A DNA stretch of 64,000 nt from Fibrivirga algicola (GTDB taxonomy: Bacteria; Bacteroidota; Bacteroidia; Cytophagales; Spirosomataceae): contig NZ_WAEL01000010.1 in assembly GCF_011742925.1 (NCBI RefSeq), positions 218,880 through 282,879 of the forward strand, written 5' to 3'. Shown here piece by piece: positions 18,065-26,997 of the stretch. The notes beneath the pieces are model-generated. The model searched no databases. It was not told where the DNA came from and worked only from the letters and a program-made list of their open reading frames with translations. The first letter of the stretch is position 1, and every line of letters starts with the position of its first letter. A program made the translations under genes and the position numbers.

Positions 18065-19024
18065 TTACTCCCGGCTCAGGTAAATGAGTTGGGTTTGCTG
18101 GCATTTTTTGCCATTGGCCCGTGGGCACACGCCCCCGTTATCGTCAGAAATAACAACCAGACTCCGCTGCCCGCCCCGGGGTGGCATCCAGGCCATTCCT
18201 TCCAGGTTATCGATCCGGTTTCCGTTGAGCATCGTGTTGAAGTCGAAGACCAGCGTTTTCACGGGTACCAGTGCCGGATTTTCTTCGGCAAACGTTACTT
18301 CGTAGAGTTTGGCGAATGAACTGTCGCGGCGGCTGTCGTAAAACCGTTCCAGAACCAGCAACCGGTTTTTTCCCGCCCAGAGTAACTCCGAAATACCGCC
18401 GAACCGCTCGGAAGAGGGGAGTTGGGGCATTCGGTCGCGGGGGTAGGCAAAGGCTTTCTTTGCCTCCAATGACGTACCTGACCAGGTATACCGGTAGAAC
18501 TGTACGGTTGCCTGGGCGCTGTCGGCAGAAGTCCAGCCCGCTTCAGGAGCCAGCCAAACCGTTGAGTCGGTGCCCAGTGCCAGGCCTTCAATTCCTTTAT
18601 TGTCGAAAGGCAGCGGTGTAAGTCGGTCAAACACGGTGAGCCTTGCCGGTTGACCAACACGGGGCAGCGAGTCGCGGCAAAAAAAAGCGTAGCTTCCTTC
18701 CGTATTGTTGCCTTCTACTGTGCCGAAATAGGTGTGGCTGGCGGCATCATACCGCAGGGCCTCTAACTGAAGGCCTGTTTCGGGGCCACGCACCGCCTGT
18801 TCGTAGCGACGTAGATCAGAAACGTGCCACTGATCGCCCCGGTCGCCTACCAGTTGCCACTCGCCGGCAGTTTTGACAAACTCGATGCCAGAGATGGTGT
18901 GCAGACCAGCCTCTTTAGGGAGATATACCGTTGTATCGAGCCGAAATACCTGACCCTGGCTGTACTGCCAGCTTAGTAAAAGCAGCCAGACGACAACGCC
19001 GACTGTTCGAAAAAAGAATGTCAT
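18065..19024 (-). CDS. Secreted phytase-like / esterase-like beta-propeller protein
   Basis: An approximately 319-aa exported protein of the PF13449 'esterase-like activity of phytase' family. I start at ATG 19024 because it opens the signal peptide MTFFFRTVGVVVWLLLLSWQYSQGQ; the longer frame uses only a GTG inside the upstream gene. Family segments are ISGIEFVKTAGEWQLVGDRGDQW, DNKGIEGLALGTD, RFGGISELLWAGKNRLLVLER and NLEGMAWMPPR...LVVISDDN. It follows the phosphoribosyltransferase gene by 7 bp. Real phytase activity is not proven for the family. Confidence 0.8.
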   Translation of the reverse strand: MTFFFRTVGVVVWLLLLSWQYSQGQVFRLDTTVYLPKEAGLHTISGIEFVKTAGEWQLVGDRGDQWHVSDLRRYEQAVRGPETGLQLEALRYDAASHTYFGTVEGNNTEGSYAFFCRDSLPRVGQPARLTVFDRLTPLPFDNKGIEGLALGTDSTVWLAPEAGWTSADSAQATVQFYRYTWSGTSLEAKKAFAYPRDRMPQLPSSERFGGISELLWAGKNRLLVLERFYDSRRDSSFAKLYEVTFAEENPALVPVKTLVFDFNTMLNGNRIDNLEGMAWMPPRGGQRSLVVISDDNGGVCPRANGKKCQQTQLIYLSRE

Positions 19025-19031
19025 TGTCAGG

Positions 19032-19535
19032 TTATTGGAGGTATACCCCTTCACGAGCGGGGTCGCTCAGAATCACCTCTACGTGTTCATTGAGCGTAGT
19101 TGCCAACTCAAGGCCAATAAAATCAGCGGCAATCGGGTAACGTGGGTGATTGCGGTTGACGAGCACTGCCACCTGAATTTTACGGACGGGTACCGATAGA
19201 AAAGGCTGCAGGCTGAAAGCCAGCGTTCGACCTGAGTACAGCACATCGTCGATCAGCACCACTACACGGTCGGTATACGTACCTGAGCCGCCGGGTAACG
19301 CAATAACGGGCTGGGCTTTCTGCGCTTTGTCGAGATCAATTTGAACCAGCGTAACTGTAAAAGGCGCAATCTGCTTGAGTTCGTCAGCGAGTCGTCGGGC
19401 CAGTTCGTAGCCTTCGCCGGCTACGCCAGCCAATACCAGGGCCGCCTCATCGAAGTTGGTTTCATACAGTTGGCTGGCGATGCGACGGATTTTTTGGCGG
19501 ATCTGATCGGCCGAAAGAATTTGTGTGGGATTCAT
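19032..19535 (-). CDS. Phosphoribosyltransferase (PyrR-like)
   Basis: A 167-aa type I phosphoribosyltransferase. The PRPP-binding loop is VVLIDDVLYSGRTL, with paired acidic residues followed by the S/T-G-R/K-T turn. The N-terminus ILSADQIRQKIRRIASQLYE resembles PyrR, the uracil phosphoribosyltransferase and pyrimidine-operon attenuator of other bacteria. I chose ATG 19535 (MNPTQILSA) over a TTG 6 codons upstream. No pyrimidine genes are adjacent, so RNA-binding regulation is uncertain. It is upstream of the phytase-like gene in one unit. Confidence 0.8.
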   Translation of the reverse strand: MNPTQILSADQIRQKIRRIASQLYETNFDEAALVLAGVAGEGYELARRLADELKQIAPFTVTLVQIDLDKAQKAQPVIALPGGSGTYTDRVVVLIDDVLYSGRTLAFSLQPFLSVPVRKIQVAVLVNRNHPRYPIAADFIGLELATTLNEHVEVILSDPAREGVYLQ

Positions 19536-19665
19536 TAGCAAAGACCCGGCCAAACCGGGCGAAAATAAGAGTACAAAAATGAGGAATTTATCATGGTTTG
19601 GTGCAGGCTAATTGGCACAGTTTTCGCCAATATGTATATACCCATCCGGCTAGTACGTTACTAAA

Positions 19666-20088
19666 ATGAATCGAATTTTTATGTTTTTAAAAGCAAAATC
19701 GATCGGTTTGCTTATTGGAATTCTCTGGACTACACTGTCGTGTTTTACCAACACAGCAGACCCTACGCAAGCCATTGGCGTATCGATAAAATTGGGTGAG
19801 GCGCATCAGTTAGCTGCTTTTTTCGATACAGATCTTGAGTTGCGAATAGACCCGGTAGGAGTAGACTTCCCCTCTGTTCGGGCTAATCAGGCCGAGGTTA
19901 TCATGCGTTCTTTCTTTAAAAAGTATCCGCCCGTTCGATTTCAAACCGCTGATCAGGGTAGTACGGCACATTTGCGGTATGCTACCGGCACATACTGGTC
20001 AGGCTCCCGCGCATTTCATGTAAGCGTATTGATGCGACAGGCTACACCCGGTCATTACCGTATTCATTCTATTCAGGTCAATGAATAA
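19666..20088 (+). CDS. DUF4783 domain-containing exported protein
   Basis: A 140-aa protein with an N-terminal hydrophobic signal (SIGLLIGILWTTLSC, possibly a lipobox at Cys26). It then has a compact alpha/beta domain: IGVSIKLGEAHQLAAFFDTDLELRI, QAEVIMRSFFKKYPPVRF, YATGTYWSGSRAFHVSVLM and HYRIHSIQVNE. This matches DUF4783, an NTF2-like fold common in Bacteroidota. No active site is evident. Function is unknown; it is a single gene. Confidence 0.8.
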   Translation: MNRIFMFLKAKSIGLLIGILWTTLSCFTNTADPTQAIGVSIKLGEAHQLAAFFDTDLELRIDPVGVDFPSVRANQAEVIMRSFFKKYPPVRFQTADQGSTAHLRYATGTYWSGSRAFHVSVLMRQATPGHYRIHSIQVNE

Positions 20089-20225
20089 AAGTAGCCTGGA
20101 AAGTCATTTGTCCAGGGGGTAGAAAATGACCTATTAGCTGACCGGATAGAACAGGCTGGTGTAAGTAGCTTCAAAACGGTTCTTTCAGACATAGAACTTC
20201 CTCACTTTTTCCGATTTCCTCCCCC

Positions 20226-20233
20226 TATCTTTG
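20226..20233 (+). promoter_or_regulatory. TATCTTTG, Bacteroidota-type -7 box
   Basis: An exact TANNTTTG match 23 bp upstream of the YcxB-like gene's ATG. I did not find a convincing TTTG -33 box at the usual 19-bp spacing, so only the -7 element is supported. Confidence 0.5.
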
Positions 20234-20256
20234 TACTTTCTTTATGGAAGTTCACA

Positions 20257-20859
20257 ATGACCATTAAAACAAAAAAATACGCTTTAGATCAAAAGACGTA
20301 CATCAACTTAGCTATTCGGCAGTGGGTACGTGACAATTGGCTGTGGAGCGGCGTACCGCTGGCTCTGATTCTGATCAATGCCATCCTGAACCTGACGGGA
20401 GTTTATCCCAACTACTGGATTTATGTTGTCGTTATCTTGCTGACAATCATTTATGTACTGTTCTGGGCAGTGCAGTTCACGGGCGTTTCGCAGTCGGAGC
20501 AGTTCAAACCAATGTTCGAGAAGTACGTCTACGAGATCGACAGCCGGCATATCATGATGAAGCTGAACGCCAAGGAAGGCGGCATGTTGAAATGGGATAT
20601 GATCAAGGCCGCCGTCAAAGATAAAAACGCTTACATACTTCAGCTAGGTAATGGGCTGGATGGCGCCAACACACCCGCCATGAACCCATTCATGAAGTAC
20701 CTGGCCAGCCAGATGGGTCGGGCGCAGTTCTTATATCTGCCCTTCTCCATCTTTACCAGCGAAAGCGATCAGCGGTTCATGGACTTGCTGCTCCGTCGGA
20801 AAGGCCTGCTGGCTGCCGACGAAACCAAAGAAGTAAAGGAAGCTAAGGAGGTCAAATAA
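20257..20859 (+). CDS. YcxB-like family membrane protein
   Basis: A 200-aa protein with two adjacent transmembrane helices (about residues 31-50 and 52-75) separated by a short turn, then a cytosolic beta-rich domain with KYVYEIDSRHIMMKLNAKEGGMLKWDMIKAAVKD, as in YcxB-like proteins. The end is a charged repeat ETKEVKEAKEVK. The family's role is unknown. A rho-independent terminator follows directly. Confidence 0.75.
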   Translation: MTIKTKKYALDQKTYINLAIRQWVRDNWLWSGVPLALILINAILNLTGVYPNYWIYVVVILLTIIYVLFWAVQFTGVSQSEQFKPMFEKYVYEIDSRHIMMKLNAKEGGMLKWDMIKAAVKDKNAYILQLGNGLDGANTPAMNPFMKYLASQMGRAQFLYLPFSIFTSESDQRFMDLLLRRKGLLAADETKEVKEAKEVK

Positions 20860-20879
20860 TCGCTTCCGTACGCGAACCG

Positions 20880-20930
20880 AACGGGCTTCGGCGTTACCTT
20901 TCAAGGAGCGCTGAAGCCCGTTTCTTTTTT
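20880..20930 (+). terminator. Intrinsic terminator after the YcxB-like gene
   Basis: AACGGGCTTC (20880-20889) pairs with GAAGCCCGTT (20913-20922), then TTCTTTTTT. The T-run ends 4 bp before the next gene's ATG, so the acetoacetyl-CoA synthetase start is either read through or initiates from inside this hairpin region. Confidence 0.85.
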
Positions 20931-20933
20931 GCC

Positions 20934-22901
20934 ATGATCCAACCTTTCGACTCGCCCACCGGGCCCATCTGGACCCCAAGTGCCCGATTTCAGCAACAGT
21001 CCAGGCTTAAACAGTTTATCGATTACCTGTTTGTTAAACACGGCCTGTACCTGCGCAACTACGACGATCTGTGGAACTGGTCGGTTGTTAATCTCGACGA
21101 TTTCTGGGAGGCCATCGCCAGTTATTTTGAGGTGCAGTTTCATACGCCCTACCAGCAGGTGATCGATCGCCCACGATATGGCATGATTGGCACGCGCTGG
21201 TTTACCGGAGCCACCGTCAATTACGCCGAACATATTTTCCGGAATGCGACCAGCCAGACGCCGGCGCTATTGTTTGCCTCAGAAAAAAATCGGCTACGCA
21301 GCCTATCCTGGTCCGAACTGGCACATCAGGTTGGGGCACTGGCGCAGTTTTTGCGCCAGCAGGGCGTCGGCGTTGGCGATCGGGTGGTAGCGCTGCTACC
21401 CAACGTACCCGAGGCTGTCATTGGCTTTCTGGCCACGCAGTCGCTCGGTGCCGTGTGGTCGAGTTGCTCGCCTGATTTTGGTACCGCCAGTGTGCTGGAC
21501 CGTTTCCGTCAGATTGAACCGAAAGTGCTGATTATGGCCGACGGCTACACCTACAATGGAAAAGCGGTAGACAAATCCGCCGATCTGGCTACGTTGCGGT
21601 TGGGGCTTCCTACGCTTAAGCAGGTAATATGGGTGCCTTTTCTGTCGCCAACGGCGCAGGTACCCAATGGGGTACTGGTATGGGATGAGGTGCTTAAAAC
21701 GCCATTTACTGACCTTACTTTTGAGCCTGTTCCGTTCGACCACCCTATGTGGGTGCTTTTTTCGTCGGGTACAACGGGGAAGCCCAAAGCCATTACCCAC
21801 AGCGTGGGCGGTTGCCTGATCGAGCATCTGAAAACGCTGGCTCTGCACCAGGATGTACGCGCTGGTGAGCGGTACTTCTGGTACTCAACTACGGGCTGGA
21901 TGATGTGGAATTTCTCGGTGGCTTCGTTGCTGGTGGGTGCCACGCTGGTGTTGTACGAAGGGTCGCCGGCTTACCCCGATATGAACCGCCTCTGGCAACT
22001 CATCGACCAGGCCCAGATCACGCATTTCGGTGGTGGAGCAGCCTACTTCCTGGCCTGCATGCGGGCAGGTATGACGCCTGGTTCATCGATGGGGCTACGC
22101 TCACTACGCAGTATTGGCGCAACGGGCTCGCCGCTGCCGCCCGAGGGTTTTCGCTGGGTGTACGAGTCGGTTCGCTCCGATGTATGGCTGATCTCGTTTA
22201 GCGGCGGCACTGACGTGTGCAGCGGTTTTGTGGGCGGTAATCCGATGGCGCCGGTGGTGGCGGGCGAAATCCAATGTCGGTTGCTGGGTTGCAAGGTCGA
22301 AGCGTATGACGAGCAGGGTGAACCGGTGCGCGAGGCACTGGGCGAAATGATGATCCTGGAGCCGATGCCGTCTATGCCCATCTACTTCTGGAACGACCCG
22401 AATAACGAGCGGTACCGGAGCAGCTATTTCGAAAACGACCCTGATACCTGGCGGCACGGCGATTGGATCAAGATCACCGATCGGGGCAGCGTTGTGATTT
22501 ACGGCCGGTCAGACGCGACGCTCAACCGCGATGGTGTGCGCATTGGTACGGCTGAAATCTATTCAGCCGTAGAGAGTTTACCCGAAATTGCCGATAGCCT
22601 GGTTGTCGGTATCGAGTTGCCCGATGGCACGTATCGCATGCCGCTGTTTGTGGTGCTTCGTCAGGGATATACACTGACCGACGAACTGACCAAACGGATC
22701 AAGCAAACGTTGCGTACGCAGTACAGTCCCCGGCACGTACCCGACAGTATTCACCCCGTCGACGAGGTGCCGTACACAATCAGTGGGAAGAAGATGGAAA
22801 CGCCGGTGAAAAAGATCCTCATGGGCCAGCAGGCCGATCGCGTTGCCAGTCCCGATACCATGCGCAACCCCGGTTCGCTGGCAGCCTTTGAACATATTTG
22901 A
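20934..22901 (+). CDS. Acetoacetyl-CoA synthetase (acetoacetate-CoA ligase)
   Basis: Activates acetoacetate with ATP and CoA through an acyl-adenylate; used in ketone-body, leucine or poly-hydroxybutyrate metabolism. The 655-aa length is right for this ANL-superfamily branch. The N-terminus (IDYLFVKHGLYLRNYDDLWNW) and TVNYAEHIFRN resemble ACS-type enzymes. The AMP-binding P-loop is LFSSGTTGKPKAITHSVGG; later come the SFSGGTDVCSGFVGG motif characteristic of acetoacetyl-CoA synthetase, then HGDW and GRSDATLNRDGVRIGTAEIY. The catalytic Lys lies in TISGKKMETPVKKIL. Confidence 0.93.
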   Translation: MIQPFDSPTGPIWTPSARFQQQSRLKQFIDYLFVKHGLYLRNYDDLWNWSVVNLDDFWEAIASYFEVQFHTPYQQVIDRPRYGMIGTRWFTGATVNYAEHIFRNATSQTPALLFASEKNRLRSLSWSELAHQVGALAQFLRQQGVGVGDRVVALLPNVPEAVIGFLATQSLGAVWSSCSPDFGTASVLDRFRQIEPKVLIMADGYTYNGKAVDKSADLATLRLGLPTLKQVIWVPFLSPTAQVPNGVLVWDEVLKTPFTDLTFEPVPFDHPMWVLFSSGTTGKPKAITHSVGGCLIEHLKTLALHQDVRAGERYFWYSTTGWMMWNFSVASLLVGATLVLYEGSPAYPDMNRLWQLIDQAQITHFGGGAAYFLACMRAGMTPGSSMGLRSLRSIGATGSPLPPEGFRWVYESVRSDVWLISFSGGTDVCSGFVGGNPMAPVVAGEIQCRLLGCKVEAYDEQGEPVREALGEMMILEPMPSMPIYFWNDPNNERYRSSYFENDPDTWRHGDWIKITDRGSVVIYGRSDATLNRDGVRIGTAEIYSAVESLPEIADSLVVGIELPDGTYRMPLFVVLRQGYTLTDELTKRIKQTLRTQYSPRHVPDSIHPVDEVPYTISGKKMETPVKKILMGQQADRVASPDTMRNPGSLAAFEHI

Positions 22902-23000
22902 CGGTGCGTGAAAATTGCCATCAACTTTCGCTCAGTTTATCCTGATCTGGCAAACATTAATGAAGCTTTTTAGTGTTACGCTTCTATACGCAACAACCTG

Positions 23001-24707
23001 ATGAACACCCCAATGGCATCCAACGACTCTACGCCATCGCCGGAACGAATTTCTAATGACCGGACCATTGTTCGGTTGCCCATGCTGCTCGGTCTCACCC
23101 TTGCCGGGGGGGTATTGATCGGTGCCTCTTTTTTTGGTGGAACCAAGGGGTTGAACTCAGTTGGCCGGGGCTACCTCAAGTACAAAGAGATCCTTCAGCT
23201 GATTGAAAACAACTACGTCGATTCGGTAAATACCGACGACCTTGTCGATTTCTCAATCACCAAGATGCTGGAGAAACTCGACCCGCATACAGCTTATCTG
23301 AACCCGACCGACGCTGTGGCGGCCCGCTCACAACTTGAGGGTGGTTTTGATGGCATTGGCGTCGAGTTCAATATTTTTGCCGACACCGTTTATGTGGTTA
23401 CACCCCTGGCCGGTGGCCCTTCTGAAGCAGCCGGTATTCGTAGCGGTGACAAGATCCTAAAAGTTGATGAGACGCCGCTGACGGCGAAAGGTGTAGACAA
23501 CAGTGCTGTGTATAAAGCCATGCGGGGTAAGCGGGGTACCGAAGTACGATTAACGGTGCTCTCGAAAGGACAACGCCCACGGGTAGTCACCGTCACCCGT
23601 GACCGGATTCCTACCTACGCCGTCGATGCCGCCTATATGACAGACGCCCAAACGGGCTATCTGAAGGTGAATCGTTTCTCCGATTCGGCTTATGAAGAGT
23701 TTAGAACCGCATTGGCTGGCCTGAAGCAGCAGGGTATGAAACAACTTGTGCTCGACCTGCGCAACAACCCCGGCGGCTATCTGGACCGGGCCACCAATAT
23801 GGCCGATGAGTTTATCGACGGTAACAAGCTGCTGGTGTATACCGATGGAAAAGATGACCGCTACGACCGTAAGTATTTTGCCAAGATGAACGGTCAGTTT
23901 GAAGACGGTGCGCTCATCGTGCTCATCGACGAAGGCAGTGCGTCGGCATCTGAAATTCTGGCTGGTGCCCTGCAGGATCATGACCGGGGTTACATTGTGG
24001 GCCGTCGCTCGTTTGGGAAAGGACTGGTGCAAATGCCTGTACAGCTATCAGACGGCTCTGAACTGCGCCTGACCATTTCGCGCTACTACACGCCTACGGG
24101 CCGTAGCATTCAGAAACCCTACGTACCAGGTCAGGAAGGCGACTACGAAAAAGAACTCGAGTTGCGGTCGAAGCGGGGGGAATACTACATCGCCGACAGT
24201 ATCAAGAACGACCCCAAGAGCGTATTCAAGACGGATAAAGGCCGTACTGTATACGGTGGTGGCGGCATTACTCCCGACTATTTCGTGCCCCGCGATTCGA
24301 GCTGGCAAACGGCCTATCTGGGTCAGTTGTACGCCAAAAATATCATTCGTGAGTTTGCGCTGTCGTATGCAAACGATAACCGGGTCCGGTTGGAGAAGAT
24401 GCCATTTGCCGAATTTGACAAAGCGGTGAACCTGACTGAAGAGCAACTGAGCGCGATGAACAAAGCAGCGGTAGCAGAAGGTGTGAAGTTTAACGCCGCT
24501 GAGTTTGCCCGCTCGAAAGACTACATACGTACCCAGACCAAAGCGCTCATTGCCCGCTACGTTTACCAGAAAGCCAATAAAGGTGGTCAGAATAATGAGT
24601 TCTACCGCGTCATGAACACGGCCGACAACACTTACGTGAAAGCGCTGACACTTTTTGGCAAGGCACAAGAATTAGAGTTTGGCCCTAAGGCAGTAGGGAA
24701 AAAATAA
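23001..24707 (+). CDS. S41 family C-terminal processing peptidase
   Basis: A 568-aa membrane-anchored periplasmic protease. A single transmembrane helix (about 27-46) is followed by a PDZ domain (about 110-195, GGFDGIGVEFNIFADTVYVV...GIRSGDKILKVDE) and the S41 core. The Ser-Lys dyad is Ser315 in DEGSASASEIL and Lys340 in RRSFGKGLVQ, 25 residues apart as in E. coli Prc. RNNPGGYLD is the other family signature. A helical C-terminal extension follows. It probably trims envelope proteins or regulates cell-wall enzymes. Confidence 0.93.
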   Translation: MNTPMASNDSTPSPERISNDRTIVRLPMLLGLTLAGGVLIGASFFGGTKGLNSVGRGYLKYKEILQLIENNYVDSVNTDDLVDFSITKMLEKLDPHTAYLNPTDAVAARSQLEGGFDGIGVEFNIFADTVYVVTPLAGGPSEAAGIRSGDKILKVDETPLTAKGVDNSAVYKAMRGKRGTEVRLTVLSKGQRPRVVTVTRDRIPTYAVDAAYMTDAQTGYLKVNRFSDSAYEEFRTALAGLKQQGMKQLVLDLRNNPGGYLDRATNMADEFIDGNKLLVYTDGKDDRYDRKYFAKMNGQFEDGALIVLIDEGSASASEILAGALQDHDRGYIVGRRSFGKGLVQMPVQLSDGSELRLTISRYYTPTGRSIQKPYVPGQEGDYEKELELRSKRGEYYIADSIKNDPKSVFKTDKGRTVYGGGGITPDYFVPRDSSWQTAYLGQLYAKNIIREFALSYANDNRVRLEKMPFAEFDKAVNLTEEQLSAMNKAAVAEGVKFNAAEFARSKDYIRTQTKALIARYVYQKANKGGQNNEFYRVMNTADNTYVKALTLFGKAQELEFGPKAVGKK

Positions 24708-24805
24708 GGTTGACATTTACAGTTTGCTGTTTGACGTTGCATAGCTACTTCGCCATCTGGTGGGTTAGCAGCGCAACGTCAAACAGCAAACCGTAAACGT
24801 TAACC
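24708..24805. repeat. Dispersed palindromic element, copy 2
   Basis: It fills the entire gap between the stop codons of the convergent S41 and S46 genes. Left arm 24708-24746 (GGTTGACATTTACAGTTTGC...), right arm to 24805 (...GCAAACCGTAAACGTTAACC). Arms match at about nine of ten positions, with TAGCAGCGCAACGTC near the apex. It could act as a bidirectional terminator. Confidence 0.85.
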
Positions 24806-26929
24806 TTATTTCTGTAGTAACTCCTGCACCAGGCGATCTGCTTTGTAGATATAGCGCATGGCAGCCAGAATACCTCCCGCATGCACGGAGACAGCTCGGT
24901 TGGCATCGGGCACGAAGATGAACGAACCGGGCAGACTCTCCATATTGCCGTCGAAAACCAGCCCTACCGCTTCCCGGTTTTTGTTGATCATCGGACTCCC
25001 CGAGTTTCCCCCGATGATGTCGTTTGTCGAAATAAAGCACATCGGCTGTTTCAGCAGTTCGGCGGGTGGATTGGCCCAGCGCGCTGGAAGGTTCCACGGC
25101 GCTTTGTTGCCAAACGAATAGCTGCGATCATACAGGCCGGCAAACGTGGTGACCACCGGTGCCATCGTGCCATTATACGGATAGCCTTTTACTACGCCAT
25201 CATTAATACGTAAGGAAAACGTAGCGTCGGGCGGAATGGCCGTGCCGTAGGTATCGTATAGCGCTCGTCCCAGCTGACTACGAAGTACCTGCTGCCGAGC
25301 TGTTAGGTCGCGCACGGTGGTATTTACCGCCAGAAATCGCTTGCCTCCCAGCCGCCCCAATGCCAGCAGTGGATCGGTACTGCTGTTCAGTGCCGCCGCA
25401 CCGCCATCCGTGAGCAACGAAACAAAACGCCGATCGGTGAGTTTGGTCGCTGCCAGTAACGCTGCTGCGGCTTCGCGCGGGGTACGTACCTGACCATTCG
25501 GGCCCGTCAGGGCCGCCTTCACATACGGATCGTCGTTGCCCAGCGCGGCTTGTGCCTCGCTGAAATGAGCGGCCAGAAAAGCCTCTTCCAGTGCCCGGCT
25601 TTTGGGCTTTGGTAGCTCATCCAGCACTCCCTTTGCCTGTTCCCAAACGACCGGATTGGCCGCCACCGCCGCATTGACAAAGCCGAGGGTCATGGCAAAT
25701 GTCATGGTTTCGCCCAGCGCAATCGGGTTAGGGGACAGGTACGTGTAATCGTTAAAGGCTTTTCGGAGGTCAGCTACATTAGCTGCGATATCATCCCATG
25801 TTTTGAGGGAGATGCCCTTCTTCTGCGCATCTGCTTTGAATGTGCGCTCGAATGCGGCCTTGCGGGCCAGCAGGTAGGGGTCGCGAAGTCCGGTAAGCTG
25901 ACCACTGCTGGCTTTGTGGCTGTTTTCCAGATTGAAGATCTCATTCAGGACGCTGTCGCTTTTGGCGGTGGCATTATAAGCCTGTAAGGCGTTTGAGCGA
26001 CTGCGAAGCAACGATAGCGTATATGGAAATTGCAGGTCGCGATCGTATTCCAACTCGGCTACCGTTTTCAGGCGTTCGGTACTGCCGGGGTTACCCGTCA
26101 CAAAAGTGGGCTCGCCCTCCCGAATGCCGTTTGGGTTGAACTTAAAAAAGTGCGTTGTCTTCAGGGGTTTGCCGTTATCGTACACGCGGAAAAACGAACA
26201 GTCGAGCGCGTAGCGTGGGTATGTGAAGTTGTCGGGGTCACCGCCAAAAAAGCCCAGGTTCAGTTCGGGCATGAACACCAGCCGAACATCGGTGAACCGC
26301 TTGAATCCGTAGAGCGCATACCGGCCGCCATCGTAGAAAGTAATCGTTTGCAGTTCGAGTCCTTTCCAACCGGTTTTGGCGGTGTACTCGTCCTTGATGT
26401 CGGAGAAGATTTTTTCGCGCGCCTGTACCTGTGCCTGTTCGTCGCTGCCAGCAGCCGTTACGGCATCCTGTACGCGTTTCGAGATGTCTTCGATCTTCAC
26501 CAGCTGATCCACAAATAGCCCGTCTACTTTGCGTTCTTCGCCAGGTGTTTTGGCGAAGAACCCCGATGCATTTAGGTTTTCACCCCGGCGGGTTACGCCT
26601 GTTCCCGACTCGCGGGCGCAGTGGTGGTTGGTCATTACCAGCCCGTTGGCCGACACAAATGAGGCTGAGCAATAATCGGCAAACCGAAGCGAGGCCAGCC
26701 GTACTTCTTCAAACCACTTAGCGTCGGGGGTGAAGCCGTAGGTCTTCTTGAAATAGTCGGTCGGTGGGGTATCGAACGTCCACATCTTGCCCATGTCGAA
26801 CGGGCCAGCCTGAACGGTGTCGGGGTTAAGCGTTGCCGATGGTGCCTGGGCCCAGCTAAGGGAAGCAGACAGTAGACCGACGAATAACGTACCTGCGAGG
26901 GGTAGTCGATGGGGTGAAAAGGAAATCAT
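24806..26929 (-). CDS. S46 family dipeptidyl-peptidase (DPP7/DPP11-like)
   Basis: A 707-aa exported exopeptidase that removes dipeptides from the N-terminus of peptides taken into the periplasm. The signal peptide is cleaved near SLSWAQ. The chymotrypsin-fold triad is visible: His in NGLVMTNHHCARES (102/103), Asp in LGFFGGDPDNFTYPR (231-233) and Ser in DIIGGNSGSPMINK near the C-terminus. The GMxxLD-like MWTF and YPR segments are typical of S46. I could not decide from sequence alone whether it prefers hydrophobic (DPP7) or acidic (DPP11) P1 residues. Length is standard. Confidence 0.93.
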   Translation of the reverse strand: MISFSPHRLPLAGTLFVGLLSASLSWAQAPSATLNPDTVQAGPFDMGKMWTFDTPPTDYFKKTYGFTPDAKWFEEVRLASLRFADYCSASFVSANGLVMTNHHCARESGTGVTRRGENLNASGFFAKTPGEERKVDGLFVDQLVKIEDISKRVQDAVTAAGSDEQAQVQAREKIFSDIKDEYTAKTGWKGLELQTITFYDGGRYALYGFKRFTDVRLVFMPELNLGFFGGDPDNFTYPRYALDCSFFRVYDNGKPLKTTHFFKFNPNGIREGEPTFVTGNPGSTERLKTVAELEYDRDLQFPYTLSLLRSRSNALQAYNATAKSDSVLNEIFNLENSHKASSGQLTGLRDPYLLARKAAFERTFKADAQKKGISLKTWDDIAANVADLRKAFNDYTYLSPNPIALGETMTFAMTLGFVNAAVAANPVVWEQAKGVLDELPKPKSRALEEAFLAAHFSEAQAALGNDDPYVKAALTGPNGQVRTPREAAAALLAATKLTDRRFVSLLTDGGAAALNSSTDPLLALGRLGGKRFLAVNTTVRDLTARQQVLRSQLGRALYDTYGTAIPPDATFSLRINDGVVKGYPYNGTMAPVVTTFAGLYDRSYSFGNKAPWNLPARWANPPAELLKQPMCFISTNDIIGGNSGSPMINKNREAVGLVFDGNMESLPGSFIFVPDANRAVSVHAGGILAAMRYIYKADRLVQELLQK

Positions 26930-26997
26930 AGAGACAGAAAAAGCCGCTGAAATACGGCTGTTAGTTGAGTTAAATCGGTAGTAAGATCAACGTCTGG

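Noticed and set aside
19032..19535. pyrR as regulator of a local pyrimidine operon
   Set aside because: No pyr biosynthetic genes or attenuator-type leader are present, so only phosphoribosyltransferase is claimed.
24708..24805. CRISPR-like repeat or att site
   Set aside because: The repeats are palindromes dispersed one per gap, without regular spacing, spacers or cas genes, and without an integrase nearby.
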